In this document: positions 46,203-54,367 of the stretch, piece by piece | Numbering within the stretch: position 1 is the stretch's first letter | How the letters are laid out: each line of letters starts with the position of its first letter | NCBI GenBank assembly: GCA_017468115.1 | Contig: JAFUJS010000025.1 | Span: forward strand, 15,713 to 79,712 | From: Clostridia bacterium | GTDB lineage: Bacteria; Bacillota_A; Clostridia; Oscillospirales; CAG-272 | Direction: 5' to 3' | Length of the DNA: 64,000 nucleotides | Made by a program: the position numbers and the translations under genes | The notes under the pieces: generated by a model | The model's input: only the letters and a program-made list of their open reading frames with translations | What the model was told of the DNA's origin: nothing | Database searches by the model: none

Positions 46203-46235
46203 TTTTTTATATCCTTTCGGAAAAAATTCATAACT

Positions 46236-46264
46236 ATTTTAGCATAATTGTGTTTTTTATACAA
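46236..46264 (-). promoter_or_regulatory. Sigma-A-like promoter for lepA-hemW
   Basis: Minus strand TTGTAT, 17 bases, TAAAAT, 34 bases upstream of the lepA start. Confidence 0.6.
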
Positions 46265-46275
46265 GTATTTTTAAG

Positions 46276-46314
46276 AAAAAAGAATGATAGACGTTTTGTC
46301 TACCATCCTTTTTC
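46276..46314 (-). terminator. Terminator of the XRE-LRR gene
   Basis: AAGGATGGTAGAC/GTCTATCATTCTT stem (with G-T pairs) around 46286-46312, loop about 5 bases, then T-rich on the minus strand. Confidence 0.8.
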
Positions 46315-47796
46315 TTATTTCAAATATCCCTCTTTTGCGAAGGTGTAATATAAGTTTTGAAGAAGCATATAAGTTAAGGGCTTTTCATTTATCAGCTCCG
46401 CATCCACATTTCCTATATATTCGCCGTTGGAATCATACATCTCAAATACGCCCTCAGCATCAACTGTGAATAGATGAATGTTGCTGTCGCTTCCGTCAAA
46501 AGCACCCCTGCCTATGTAGCATATTCCCTTGCCTATATGCACAAAGTTGATATAGCTGCAAATTGAGAATGCACCATCGCCTATATACTCTACGCTATTT
46601 GGAATATTCAGGGATTTTACGTCGGTGGCGCAAAATGCCATTTTTCCAATGATTTTCAGCCCTTCGGGAAGAAACAGCTGGTCAACGCCATCGCTATAAC
46701 AAAATGCGCCCTCAGAAATTTCCTCTAAGCCTGTGCCCAGATTGAGCTTTAATTCAATGTTAGCAAATTGAAATGCTCCCTGGCATATTTTTGTAACATG
46801 ATCCCCTATGGTAACTGTGTTAAAGCATAGATTGTTAAATGTGTATTTCGGCACCTCTGTAATCGACTCGGGAATTACTAAATCCCTGACCTGCAAATCA
46901 TCAATATATAATGCCGAATTCCTTCTTATTGAGTTTGCCTCTACTGTTATATTACACCAATCCTCCAAGCTTCCTTGGTAGTAAAGCTTTACAGTCGGAT
47001 AGCCTACGCCATAGTAGCTGGCGCCTGTTACCCCTGCGCCGGTCATTGCATAGGATTCTAAGTGCTTTATGGTGCTTGGCAGGTAAATCTTTTTTACAAA
47101 ATCACAGCCCTTAAAGGCATTAGCGGCAATCGCAGTAACCGGCAAGCCCTCGTAGCTGGAAGGAATATTTATTTGCTCAGGCTTTTTAGTTGCGGCAGAG
47201 CCCAAGGAATAAAGCTTGTATTCCTCCTTTCCTTCTACCTTAACAAAGGAAAGTCCGCTTGTTTCTTCAATCTTTATTCGGTTGCAAACGGCGCATATAT
47301 TATCCTCATAAATATGGTCTTCTACAAACACGTCCTCGCACTTTTTACATATTCTTTTGTGAGAAACATCGTTAATACTCCATGGTCCGTATTCGTGTTG
47401 ACAGCCATCGGAGCCTTGTGTCTGAAGGTAGAATATAACACCCAATACAACAGATATCACAATTAACAAGGCGGCAGCGGAAATAATTGCAGGAATAAGC
47501 CACTTTTTGCTTTTCTTTGGTTTTTCCTCGACCGAGGTTGGCTCCGTGTCCGACTCCCTATATTCCTCATAATTACATTCACTTGTGTCCGAAAGGCTTA
47601 TTTCATTATTGATAAGCTCCTCTGCGGTAACGCCAAACAGCGATGCCATTTGCTTGATTTTTTCAAGCTCCGGCAAGCAAATGCCTGCCTCCCATTTATA
47701 TACCGCTTGTCTTGTTACGTTGAGTCTGTTTGCAAGACCCTCCTGGGACAAGCCCTTTTGCTTTCTTAATATCAGTATTTTTTCTTCGATTTTCAT
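46315..47796 (-). CDS. XRE HTH - transmembrane - leucine-rich-repeat fusion protein
   Basis: 493 residues with an unusual domain order. A cytoplasmic Cro/CI HTH (about 1-60, LSQEGLANRLNVTRQAVYKWE), an acidic linker, one transmembrane helix at about 98-124, a four-to-six-cysteine ribbon-like segment (131-173: CQHEYG, CKKC, CAVC), and then BspA-like LRR_5 repeats to about 470. The LRRs include the YYQGSLEDWCN insert also seen as LEQWC in the 849-aa LRR protein. It could pass an extracytoplasmic signal to DNA. A minus-strand TTGCCA, 18 bases, TAACAT promoter is at 47821-47850, and GGAG precedes the ATG. Confidence 0.85.
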   Translation of the reverse strand: MKIEEKILILRKQKGLSQEGLANRLNVTRQAVYKWEAGICLPELEKIKQMASLFGVTAEELINNEISLSDTSECNYEEYRESDTEPTSVEEKPKKSKKWLIPAIISAAALLIVISVVLGVIFYLQTQGSDGCQHEYGPWSINDVSHKRICKKCEDVFVEDHIYEDNICAVCNRIKIEETSGLSFVKVEGKEEYKLYSLGSAATKKPEQINIPSSYEGLPVTAIAANAFKGCDFVKKIYLPSTIKHLESYAMTGAGVTGASYYGVGYPTVKLYYQGSLEDWCNITVEANSIRRNSALYIDDLQVRDLVIPESITEVPKYTFNNLCFNTVTIGDHVTKICQGAFQFANIELKLNLGTGLEEISEGAFCYSDGVDQLFLPEGLKIIGKMAFCATDVKSLNIPNSVEYIGDGAFSICSYINFVHIGKGICYIGRGAFDGSDSNIHLFTVDAEGVFEMYDSNGEYIGNVDAELINEKPLTYMLLQNLYYTFAKEGYLK

Positions 47797-47820
47797 TGTA
47801 TCACTCCTTTTTGCTCTTTT

Positions 47821-47850
47821 ATGTTACCACAGTTTTGTTTTTTTTGGCAA
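47821..47850 (-). promoter_or_regulatory. Possible promoter for the XRE-LRR gene
   Basis: Minus strand TTGCCA, 18 bases, TAACAT. Spacing is one base longer than ideal. Confidence 0.4.
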
Positions 47851-47988
47851 GAAAATTAAGGTTGCTTTTGTAAACCTGAGGTTGACAAGCACATTTTATA
47901 AAAAATCGGCACACCCTGTGGCTGTTTTTTCACTTTCGGTACCATAAAAGCTGCAAAAAATAAATACGATTATTCTCCTCTTTTGCTA

Positions 47989-48017
47989 TTGCTTTTTTGT
48001 TGGTTTTATTATATAAT
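47989..48017 (+). promoter_or_regulatory. Sigma-A promoter for the acetyltransferase operon
   Basis: TTGCTT, 17 bases, TATAAT, 28 bases upstream of the ATG at 48046. Confidence 0.7.
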
Positions 48018-48045
48018 GTCTTTAGTTTTTTAAGGGGGTAACGAT

Positions 48046-48660
48046 ATGACACAAAAGGAACGTATGGAAAAGGGGCTTGTCTACTACTGCGCAGACGAGG
48101 AAATAATGGGTGACCAGATCCTTTGCCTTGAGAAAATGTATGATTTTAATGCCACAAGACCACTTGAGGGAGAAAAGCGTGAGGCTCTTCTTAAGGAAAT
48201 GTTTGCCGAGGTGGGAAAGGGCTGTTATATCGAGCCACCGCTACACTCTAACTGGGGTGGAAAGCACACCCACCTTGGAGATTATGTTTACGCAAATTTT
48301 AATTTAACCTTGGTTGATGATGCGCACATATATATCGGTAACCGTGTTATGATTGGTCCAAATGTTGTAATTGCAACTGCAGGGCATCCTATTGACCCGG
48401 AGCTAAGGGCTAGGAACACACAGTACAATGTAGATGTACATATTGGAAATAATGCTTGGATTGGTGCAGGATGCGTAATTTTGCCGGGAGTCACCATTGG
48501 AGATAACTCTGTTATTGGTGCAGGCAGCATTGTTACCAAGGATATTCCTTCTAATGTGGTTGCTGTTGGCAACCCTTGCAGGGTTCTTCGTGAAATTGGC
48601 GAAAAGGACAAGACTTATTACTACAAGGACAGAAAAATAGATTGGGAAAATTTGATATGA
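48046..48660 (+). CDS. maa: Sugar O-acetyltransferase, maltose/galactoside acetyltransferase type
   Basis: 204 residues. An N-terminal maltose acetyltransferase cap (MTQKERMEKGLVYYC...) is followed by a left-handed beta-helix of hexapeptide repeats. The catalytic His is in ATAGHPIDPELR, and NAWIGAGCVILPGVTIGDNSVIGAGSIV forms the last coils. It moves acetyl from acetyl-CoA to a sugar 6-OH. AAGGGGG precedes the ATG. The stop overlaps the next ATG (ATGA). Confidence 0.92.
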   Translation: MTQKERMEKGLVYYCADEEIMGDQILCLEKMYDFNATRPLEGEKREALLKEMFAEVGKGCYIEPPLHSNWGGKHTHLGDYVYANFNLTLVDDAHIYIGNRVMIGPNVVIATAGHPIDPELRARNTQYNVDVHIGNNAWIGAGCVILPGVTIGDNSVIGAGSIVTKDIPSNVVAVGNPCRVLREIGEKDKTYYYKDRKIDWENLI

Positions 48661-49313
48661 AAAAGATAAAGGGCGCAATTTTTGATATGGACGGCACCCT
48701 GCTCAACTCTATGGACTATTGGGCAACTGTTGCTGAGGAATTTTTAGTAAAGAACAATCTACTCTCAAAAGTTGGAGATAACAGACGTTTCCTTGAATGG
48801 GGTATGAAGGAGTTTTACAGCTATGCTGTAAAGGAGCTTGGACTTACTCTTACCTATGAGGAGACCCACAAGCAGATGTATGACATTATGGAATATTATT
48901 ATGAAAATGATATCGGCATCAAAAACGGTGTTAAAAATATGCTTGACACCTTCCTTGAAAATGGCGTTAAAATGTGTCTTGCCACCGCCACAGACAGATT
49001 TGTGGTAGACAAAATCCTTAAAAGGCTGAGGCTTGACAAATATTTTTCCAAGATTTTTACTGTAAAAGAGGTTGGCGTTGGTAAATCGCAGCCTGTGATT
49101 TACGAAAAAGCACTTGAATTTCTTGGTACAACAAAAAATGATACCTATGTTTTTGAGGATGCTTATTATGCTATAAAAACCGCACACGATGCAGGATTTT
49201 TGGTTGCAGGTGTTGAGGACAAAAATGTTTTTGTCCCACAGGATGAGATTTTGCCGCTTTGCAACCTGTTTCTTTCCGAAAAAACAGGCTATGATATATC
49301 AAGCATAATATAA
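48657..49313 (+). CDS. HAD-superfamily hydrolase, beta-phosphoglucomutase-like
   Basis: 218 residues from the ATG at 48657 that overlaps the acetyltransferase stop by four bases; a TTG at 48642 is an alternative. HAD motif I is FDMDGTLLNS, motif II TATD, motif III K near VGVGKSQP, motif IV FEDAYYAI. The cap domain is helical, as in sugar-phosphate phosphatases/mutases. With its partner it forms a two-gene sugar-related operon. Confidence 0.88.
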   Translation: MKKIKGAIFDMDGTLLNSMDYWATVAEEFLVKNNLLSKVGDNRRFLEWGMKEFYSYAVKELGLTLTYEETHKQMYDIMEYYYENDIGIKNGVKNMLDTFLENGVKMCLATATDRFVVDKILKRLRLDKYFSKIFTVKEVGVGKSQPVIYEKALEFLGTTKNDTYVFEDAYYAIKTAHDAGFLVAGVEDKNVFVPQDEILPLCNLFLSEKTGYDISSII

Positions 49314-49337
49314 AAAAGAGGGCTTTTGCCCTCTTTT
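49314..49337. terminator. Bidirectional terminator between HAD and metallophosphoesterase genes
   Basis: AAAAGAGGGC/GCCCTCTTTT stem with loop TTTT, shared by convergent genes; it overlaps the stop of the minus-strand gene. Confidence 0.9.
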
Positions 49338-50043
49338 ATATTTCCATTATTTTGTATGGTATTTCTTCTCTTTCGCACATTGCGGGAATTATTATGTAGG
49401 GAATGTCGTCGATAATGCTTTTTCCGCCCGGATGGAAGTGTCCCTGAATAACCATTTTTACATTGCCCGCCTCTCTGATTATTTGTCTTACCTCTCCTGC
49501 GTTTCTTACAATGTGATTGGAGTCGATTGTAGGGTCAAGACATTCGTGAATAAGGATTACCGCTTGCTTGCATTCCTTCAGGGCTTTCCTTAAAAGCTCC
49601 ATTTGCTGTGGTGGAACGTTGGCATCGTACCACACCTCTCCCTCCTCGTCAAAGCTTTTCATGCTTGAACGATAGTTGGCATCCAGCATTATAAAGGTAA
49701 TATCGTCCTTTTCAAACACGTATGGGGCAATTTTGTCAAATTTCGCTTTATAATCCGACTGATTTAGCAAAAGATGGTCGTGATTTCCCAAAATCAGATA
49801 AAAGGGGGTTTTGTAGGAATTTATGAGATTACTGATTTTTTCCAAATTTTCAAGACAGCTTTCTCTTGTGTCGTCCTCTCTTTTGTCGGTAAGGTCGCCA
49901 AGGCAAAATACCAGGTCAACGCCCTCCTTCTCGAAGGCGGACATTGCCACCTTGATTTTTTCGTAGGAAAGGCTTGGGCGACGGGTGTCTCCCAGGTAAT
50001 CTATTTGGCAGTAATGTGTATCTGTAAAAAATCCGATTTTCAT
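49336..50043 (-). CDS. Calcineurin-like metallophosphoesterase
   Basis: 235 residues. All metal-site blocks are present: DTH (FFTDTHYC), GDLTD, GNHDH, IHECLD, and GHFHPGG. No signal peptide or membrane segment. Family members act on nucleotides or phosphodiesters; the substrate is not evident. It stands alone. Confidence 0.88.
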   Translation of the reverse strand: MKIGFFTDTHYCQIDYLGDTRRPSLSYEKIKVAMSAFEKEGVDLVFCLGDLTDKREDDTRESCLENLEKISNLINSYKTPFYLILGNHDHLLLNQSDYKAKFDKIAPYVFEKDDITFIMLDANYRSSMKSFDEEGEVWYDANVPPQQMELLRKALKECKQAVILIHECLDPTIDSNHIVRNAGEVRQIIREAGNVKMVIQGHFHPGGKSIIDDIPYIIIPAMCEREEIPYKIMEI

Positions 50044-50111
50044 AGCATACTCCTAATTTTGATATCTTATTTTATCATATAAAAAAGTTTGTGTCAATTA
50101 TTAAAGAATTA

Positions 50112-50140
50112 TTGACAAAAGAGCTTATGTGTGATACACT
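50112..50140 (+). promoter_or_regulatory. Sigma-A promoter for thrH with overlapping dyads
   Basis: TTGACA, 17 bases, TACACT. Two overlapping dyads lie at the expected start point: TAAAGC/GCTTTA (50141-50155) and CTTTAG/CTAAAG (50151-50166), the latter followed by six T. They could be an operator or a very early hairpin. Confidence 0.65.
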
Positions 50141-50193
50141 TAAAGCATCGCTTTAGCGTGCTAAAGTTTTTTGTTTATTGGAGAGTATTTATT

Positions 50194-50802
50194 ATGAGTA
50201 ATTTGAATGTTGTTTGTCTTGACCTTGAGGGTGTTTTGGTGCCTGAAATTTGGATTGCCTTTGCAGAGGCTAGCGGTATTCCCGAGCTGAAGCGCACAAC
50301 CCGTGATGAGCCTGATTATGATAAGCTTATGAAGTGGCGCATTGGTATTTTGAAGGAGCATGGTCTGGGTCTTAAGGAAATTCAGGAGACTATTGCCAAG
50401 ATTGACCCTATGAAGGGAGCAAAGGAATTTCTTGACGAGCTACGCTCTCTTACACAGGTAATTATTATTAGTGATACATTTACACAGTTTGCAGCGCCTC
50501 TTATGAAAAAGCTTGGTATGCCTACTATTTTCTGCAACACTCTTGAGGTGGCAGAAAACGGCGAGATTACCGGCTTTAGAATGAGATGCGAAAAGTCCAA
50601 GCTGACAACTGTAAAGGCACTTCAGACTGCCGGCTTTGAAACAATTGCCGCAGGAGACAGCTATAACGACCTTGGTATGATTCTTAACAGCAAGGCCGGA
50701 TTCCTTTTCAAGAGCACAGAAAAGATTAAGGCTGATTACCCTACTTTACCGGCTTTTGAAACCTACGATGAGCTTCTTGACGCAATAAAAAAGGCACTTT
50801 AA
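50194..50802 (+). CDS. thrH: Phosphoserine phosphatase / homoserine phosphotransferase ThrH
   Basis: 202 residues from the ATG at 50194, with GGAGAG upstream; the frame is open further back without a site. The whole sequence follows the ThrH family: CLDLEGVLVPEIWIAFAE with the HAD nucleophile Asp, GIPELKRTTRDEPDYDKLM, IISDTF, and AAGDSYNDLGMI. ThrH of Pseudomonas removes phosphate from phosphoserine and can transfer it to homoserine. It feeds serine or threonine synthesis. Confidence 0.93.
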   Translation: MSNLNVVCLDLEGVLVPEIWIAFAEASGIPELKRTTRDEPDYDKLMKWRIGILKEHGLGLKEIQETIAKIDPMKGAKEFLDELRSLTQVIIISDTFTQFAAPLMKKLGMPTIFCNTLEVAENGEITGFRMRCEKSKLTTVKALQTAGFETIAAGDSYNDLGMILNSKAGFLFKSTEKIKADYPTLPAFETYDELLDAIKKAL

Positions 50803-50815
50803 GTGCCTTTTTTTT
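50786..50815. terminator. Bidirectional terminator between thrH and GH30
   Basis: AAGGCACT/AGTGCCTT stem (50791-50809), loop TTA, long A and T runs. Confidence 0.9.
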
Positions 50816-52082
50816 ATGCAATTGTGTTTATGGAATATGGTGGAAGGGTGTAGGATTTGCCCTCTAGGGTAATGGTTTTTTCAAAGCTGTATGGGTTATA
50901 TACAACCAGAACCATTTTGCCGTCCGGATTTTTGAAGGCGGCACAGCTTGATGCAAATTCGCCCTTGGTTTCTACATATTTTGCGCCACGCTTAATAAAG
51001 TGTGAAAAATGCTTCATTAAGTAGAACTCCGGTGTGTAGATGAACTTGCCGTCCTTTACGGAAATCAAGGAGTTTTGTATCCAGCCCCAGGTGCTTGGCT
51101 GGTCGTATTTCAACGCAAGGTTCCAATAAACGTAGGCAGATGCGCCAAAGCGGAAATAATGCCTTGCCAAGCCGAAGATATTTAGCATTTGCTCCCAGGT
51201 GTTTTCACCGTCGCCGCACTCGGATTCAGTTTGAACAAGCTCTAAATCCGGGTAGTCGTCCCTTGTTTGAGGGAGTGCAAACTTGCCCGCCCATTGATAG
51301 CCAACGCCCTTTATGTATTTTCTTGCATCTTCGTTTTGCATTGCAAGTCCTAAGTAGTGGCAATATTTTGTCCAGCTGTATCGGTCGCCACCCTCCGGAC
51401 CGTTTATTGTGCCGAAGAAAATGTCAACACCTTGACCCTCAAGTGCCGGACCCAGGTAGCCGCCGATAAAATCTGCAAGCTCGCTACCCTGCCATACGCA
51501 GGACGGGAAAACCTGATTGCTACAAGGCTCGTTTTGTGGGTGAATGTGAATCAAGGGAACGCCTGCCTTGTGGTACGCTTCAACATATTTTTTGAAGTAG
51601 AGTGCGTATGCCTTAAGGTTCTCTTCTGTTCTGTTAAACACGCCATAGCTGTATGCGTGGTGGGTTTTGAGCCATAGAGGCGGACACCAGGGAGATGCAA
51701 ACATTTGCATATTCTCTTGGCGCTTCACTCCCTCGAGAATCAGAGGAAGGAGTAGCTTTTCGTCCCTTTCGATGGAGAAATGCTCCATTTGGTAGTCGCC
51801 CTCGGTTTCGTTATATGAATAAAAGTCGGTGGCAAAGTCACTGGCGCCGATTGGTGTGCGACAGTAGTTAAAGTTGCAGCCGTCCTGTAAAAAAAGCTCA
51901 TCAAGTATGGCTTTTTTGTCCTTCGGGTCAAGCTCATTAAGTGCCAGGGCGCTTAACTCACTAAAGCAGCAGCCAAAGCCACGAATTTCCTGCTTTTCCT
52001 CTCCAAAGGTAAGGTGTGTGCCCTCTTTTTTCACTTCCTTGCCCTGTTGCCAATATTTGTTTTCAGTTGTGGTAATAATCAT
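50814..52082 (-). CDS. Glycoside hydrolase family 30 (glucosylceramidase-like)
   Basis: 422 residues without a signal peptide. The (beta/alpha)8 barrel starts EIRGFGCCFSELSA; CRTPIGASDF and SPWCPPLWLKT are family motifs. The acid/base Glu is in HPQNEPC and the nucleophile Glu in VQTESECGDG. A short beta-sandwich ends at PPYSINTIA. Related enzymes cleave beta-glucosides of ceramide or beta-xylosides. GAGGTG precedes the ATG; the promoter is at 52112-52140. Confidence 0.92.
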   Translation of the reverse strand: MIITTTENKYWQQGKEVKKEGTHLTFGEEKQEIRGFGCCFSELSALALNELDPKDKKAILDELFLQDGCNFNYCRTPIGASDFATDFYSYNETEGDYQMEHFSIERDEKLLLPLILEGVKRQENMQMFASPWCPPLWLKTHHAYSYGVFNRTEENLKAYALYFKKYVEAYHKAGVPLIHIHPQNEPCSNQVFPSCVWQGSELADFIGGYLGPALEGQGVDIFFGTINGPEGGDRYSWTKYCHYLGLAMQNEDARKYIKGVGYQWAGKFALPQTRDDYPDLELVQTESECGDGENTWEQMLNIFGLARHYFRFGASAYVYWNLALKYDQPSTWGWIQNSLISVKDGKFIYTPEFYLMKHFSHFIKRGAKYVETKGEFASSCAAFKNPDGKMVLVVYNPYSFEKTITLEGKSYTLPPYSINTIA

Positions 52083-52111
52083 ATTGCACCTCGAATTTTT
52101 TTGCTATATTT

Positions 52112-52140
52112 ATGGTATCATATTTGGGGGATTTTGTAAA
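52112..52140 (-). promoter_or_regulatory. Sigma-A-like promoter for GH30
   Basis: Minus strand TTTACA, 17 bases, TACCAT. Confidence 0.5.
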
Positions 52141-52197
52141 GATTTTACGAGCATTTTGATGCCTAATTAAAAAAATTAATAAAAATGAAAAAATATC

Positions 52198-52226
52198 TTG
52201 ATTTTTCAAATAAGATGTGATATACT
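52198..52226 (+). promoter_or_regulatory. Sigma-A promoter for tRNA-Ser
   Basis: TTGATT, 17 bases, TATACT, 21 bases upstream of the tRNA. Confidence 0.75.
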
Positions 52227-52247
52227 TACTTAGCAAATTGAACATTT

Positions 52248-52338
52248 GGAGAATTCGCCTAGTTGGTCGAGGGCGCACGATTGGAAATCGTGTAACCGGT
52301 AACACGGTTCCTGGGTTCGAATCCCAGATTCTCCGCCA
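52248..52338 (+). tRNA. tRNA-Ser (anticodon GGA), CCA encoded
   Basis: Acceptor GGAGAAT pairs with ATTCTCC. The anticodon loop is TTGGAAA with GGA. A long variable arm (GTAACCGGTAACACGG region) is typical of serine tRNAs. The T arm is CTGGG-TTCGAAT-CCCAG, with discriminator G and encoded CCA. The 3' part from 52281 is repeated at 56738, which marks the attachment site of an integrated element. Confidence 0.97.
52281..52311. repeat. Attachment site core, left copy (attL), inside tRNA-Ser
   Basis: A 31-bp stretch from the anticodon loop through the variable arm is identical to 56738-56768. The homology goes on to the tRNA 3' end with four differences that swap two T-stem pairs. A 13-bp piece (AAATCGTGTAACC) recurs at 52398-52410 next to the integrase stop. 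Confidence 0.9.
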
Positions 52339-52378
52339 ACAAAAGAGCCTTGAGATTTTTCAAGGCTCTTTTGTTTTT
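52339..52378 (+). terminator. Terminator of tRNA-Ser
   Basis: 14-bp stem ACAAAAGAGCCTTG/CAAGGCTCTTTTGT directly after the CCA, 8-base loop, T run. Confidence 0.92.
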
Positions 52379-52417
52379 GTCGCTCTGGGTACGTTCAAAA
52401 TCGTGTAACCGCTTTTT

Positions 52418-53314
52418 TCACTTTTTAGAGGGTTTCCGAAAGACTTGCAAGCAAGCATCCTGCATATCTATGCAGCAGTGGGAATATAGGTCCAAGGTTA
52501 TATCTACCGAGCTGTGACCCAGCACTGTAGATACAATCTTGGGGTTGACTCCGTTCTGCATCATGACTGTTGCATAACTATGTCTCAAGTCGTGGAATCG
52601 CACTTGAGGCAGCCCCAGCTCGCGCAGGTGCTTCCTGAGGCGCTTATTTATCGCATTGGGGGTAACTATAATACCTTCCTTGTCGCGCATCAGAACACCT
52701 TCAGCGTTCCTTTTGCGCTTTTTGTTGTAAATTTCAAGTGCTTTTGCATCCTCGCTTAAAAGCTTGATGCACCGCACCTTGTCATTTTTCGGGGTTGTTG
52801 TTACTGTTAGTCCTTTTATTCTGGTTGACGTTCTGCGAATGTGCAAAACGCCGTCCACTATGTCCTTCACATTCACTCCGCATGCTTCCCCTCTGCGCAG
52901 CCCATAGTGGCACGCTAACAAAATAGCCGGGTACTCATCCGCATCCTGAGCAGCAGCAAGCAGCTTCTCAAGCTGCTCCTGGGTGAGGGTGGTATATTGA
53001 AATGAGTTCTTACGGGGGTAATCGTACGACAAAAGCGGATTATACGCCGTATAACCACGCTTTACAGCATACGAATACATTTTGGAAAGCGTTGCGAGAA
53101 CATAAACAACCGAGGTGTTAGAAAGTCCCTGAGCGCCCATTTTTGACACGAAATCATCTATTTGAGAATACCCGACCGCCTCAAGAGGCTTTTCGCTCAA
53201 AAAAGGGAGTATGTAGCCGTTTATATTCCGTTCGTAGCCTTGTATGGTCGTAGGCTTTAATCTACGTTGCATATAATTTTCGCGAAAATCATTCGCTAAC
53301 TCTTGTACGTTCAT
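52418..53314 (-). CDS. int: Tyrosine recombinase (integrase) of the tRNA-Ser element
   Basis: 298 residues. The N-terminal SAM-like core-binding domain (about 1-90) is followed by the catalytic domain. Catalytic residues are Arg141 (GLRRGE), His241 and Arg244 (HDLRHSYAT), His267 (LGHSS) and Tyr277. The ORF ends about 80 bp from the att core, the usual position. Its start overlaps the rep stop by four bases, so Rep and Int are co-translated. It catalyses integration and excision at tRNA-Ser. Confidence 0.95.
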   Translation of the reverse strand: MNVQELANDFRENYMQRRLKPTTIQGYERNINGYILPFLSEKPLEAVGYSQIDDFVSKMGAQGLSNTSVVYVLATLSKMYSYAVKRGYTAYNPLLSYDYPRKNSFQYTTLTQEQLEKLLAAAQDADEYPAILLACHYGLRRGEACGVNVKDIVDGVLHIRRTSTRIKGLTVTTTPKNDKVRCIKLLSEDAKALEIYNKKRKRNAEGVLMRDKEGIIVTPNAINKRLRKHLRELGLPQVRFHDLRHSYATVMMQNGVNPKIVSTVLGHSSVDITLDLYSHCCIDMQDACLQVFRKPSKK

Positions 53315-54291
53315 TCCTTTCGCTCCGTCATGTTATTTCTGTATTTGTACGACTTGCTGTCGTACGGGCTTTTGTATTCCTTAAGCTGCAAGCTCTCAAA
53401 TGTATCCCGGGACACATTTTCAAGCTTAATCGGTGGAAGTGTTTCAACGTTCCTGCTTGACCAGTACCTTTTACCAAATATCTTATTTTTGCCCATTACG
53501 TCCTTTGTTATGTACTTAGTCACATAAAGCACTACGTTCTTTATGCTCTTTTCTACCTGTGCAGCGGTTGAAAATCCATATTGCCATTCGGCAACATTGT
53601 AAACAACGCTGCCTATGTCCGCCTCGGATATTCTGCCCGCCTTAAGCCATCTGATAATCTTGCTCAGCCGTACCGGCTTATGGAATCCATTGACCTTACG
53701 CGTTCCACTGTCAACGAATGTGAGCGCGTCATTGATGACGCCGTGAAAATGTATCTTGTTATCTTTTTCGTGGTACTCCGGGACAAAGACATACTTTAAC
53801 CCCTTCCGATAGGTTTGATTTTTCAGCCATTGGGTAAAGACATTTGCCACAAGCTCCCGGTCATTGCTTTGAACTTTGTTTAAGTCAAAAGTGAGGGTTA
53901 CAAAATTTCGCATGTCAGGGTTAAGAAGGATGATGTCCTCAATTTTTCTAACTGCTCTTTTGTCAGACTCCTTGCGTTTTTCCCATTCGCTTTTCTCCGG
54001 TGCAGGTAAGAACCATAGACTTTTCATAAATTCCATGTATGGGTTTTTATGATTTTCCTCGAGCGTTTTTTTCTTGTGAGGGCAACTGACGTGAAACGTC
54101 CAAGTGTTTGAAAAAATCTCTCTTGTCCCTTGGGGGTATATATATGTTTTCTTGTTGTAAAAGGTGTTTTCAAGGACGTCGTCAAGTCTATCGTGTGTGT
54201 CCTCTGGGTCAAACAGATATACTTGTCTGCCTACAGTTATCTTGTCACCGTCTATATTCACAAATTTTTCTTTGAGAGCCTTTTGCATCAT
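53311..54291 (-). CDS. rep: Rolling-circle replication initiator, HUH family
   Basis: 326 residues from the ATG at 54291 with GAGGT upstream; the frame is open to 54342. HUH Rep motifs in order: motif 1 FVTLTFD (130-136), the HUH motif as HFH (181-183, KIHFHGVI), and the motif 3 tyrosines Tyr256 and Tyr260 (LYVTKYITK). Such proteins nick the origin and start rolling-circle replication of plasmids and small phages. It is coupled to the integrase, so the element can probably replicate when excised. Confidence 0.85.
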   Translation of the reverse strand: MMQKALKEKFVNIDGDKITVGRQVYLFDPEDTHDRLDDVLENTFYNKKTYIYPQGTREIFSNTWTFHVSCPHKKKTLEENHKNPYMEFMKSLWFLPAPEKSEWEKRKESDKRAVRKIEDIILLNPDMRNFVTLTFDLNKVQSNDRELVANVFTQWLKNQTYRKGLKYVFVPEYHEKDNKIHFHGVINDALTFVDSGTRKVNGFHKPVRLSKIIRWLKAGRISEADIGSVVYNVAEWQYGFSTAAQVEKSIKNVVLYVTKYITKDVMGKNKIFGKRYWSSRNVETLPPIKLENVSRDTFESLQLKEYKSPYDSKSYKYRNNMTERKE

Positions 54292-54335
54292 GTTTGACCT
54301 CTTTGAGATAGTTTTGAGGGTACATTCAAGTAGAA

Positions 54336-54357
54336 CGCACACGCGTGAGCGTGTGCG
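54336..54357. other. GC-rich perfect hairpin between sigma-like gene and rep
   Basis: CGCACACGC/GCGTGTGCG arms of 9 bp with loop GTGA, in the only gap of the operon upstream of rep. It is a candidate nick-site hairpin (double-strand origin) or an attenuator. Confidence 0.55.
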
Positions 54358-54367
54358 CTTGCGTGCG

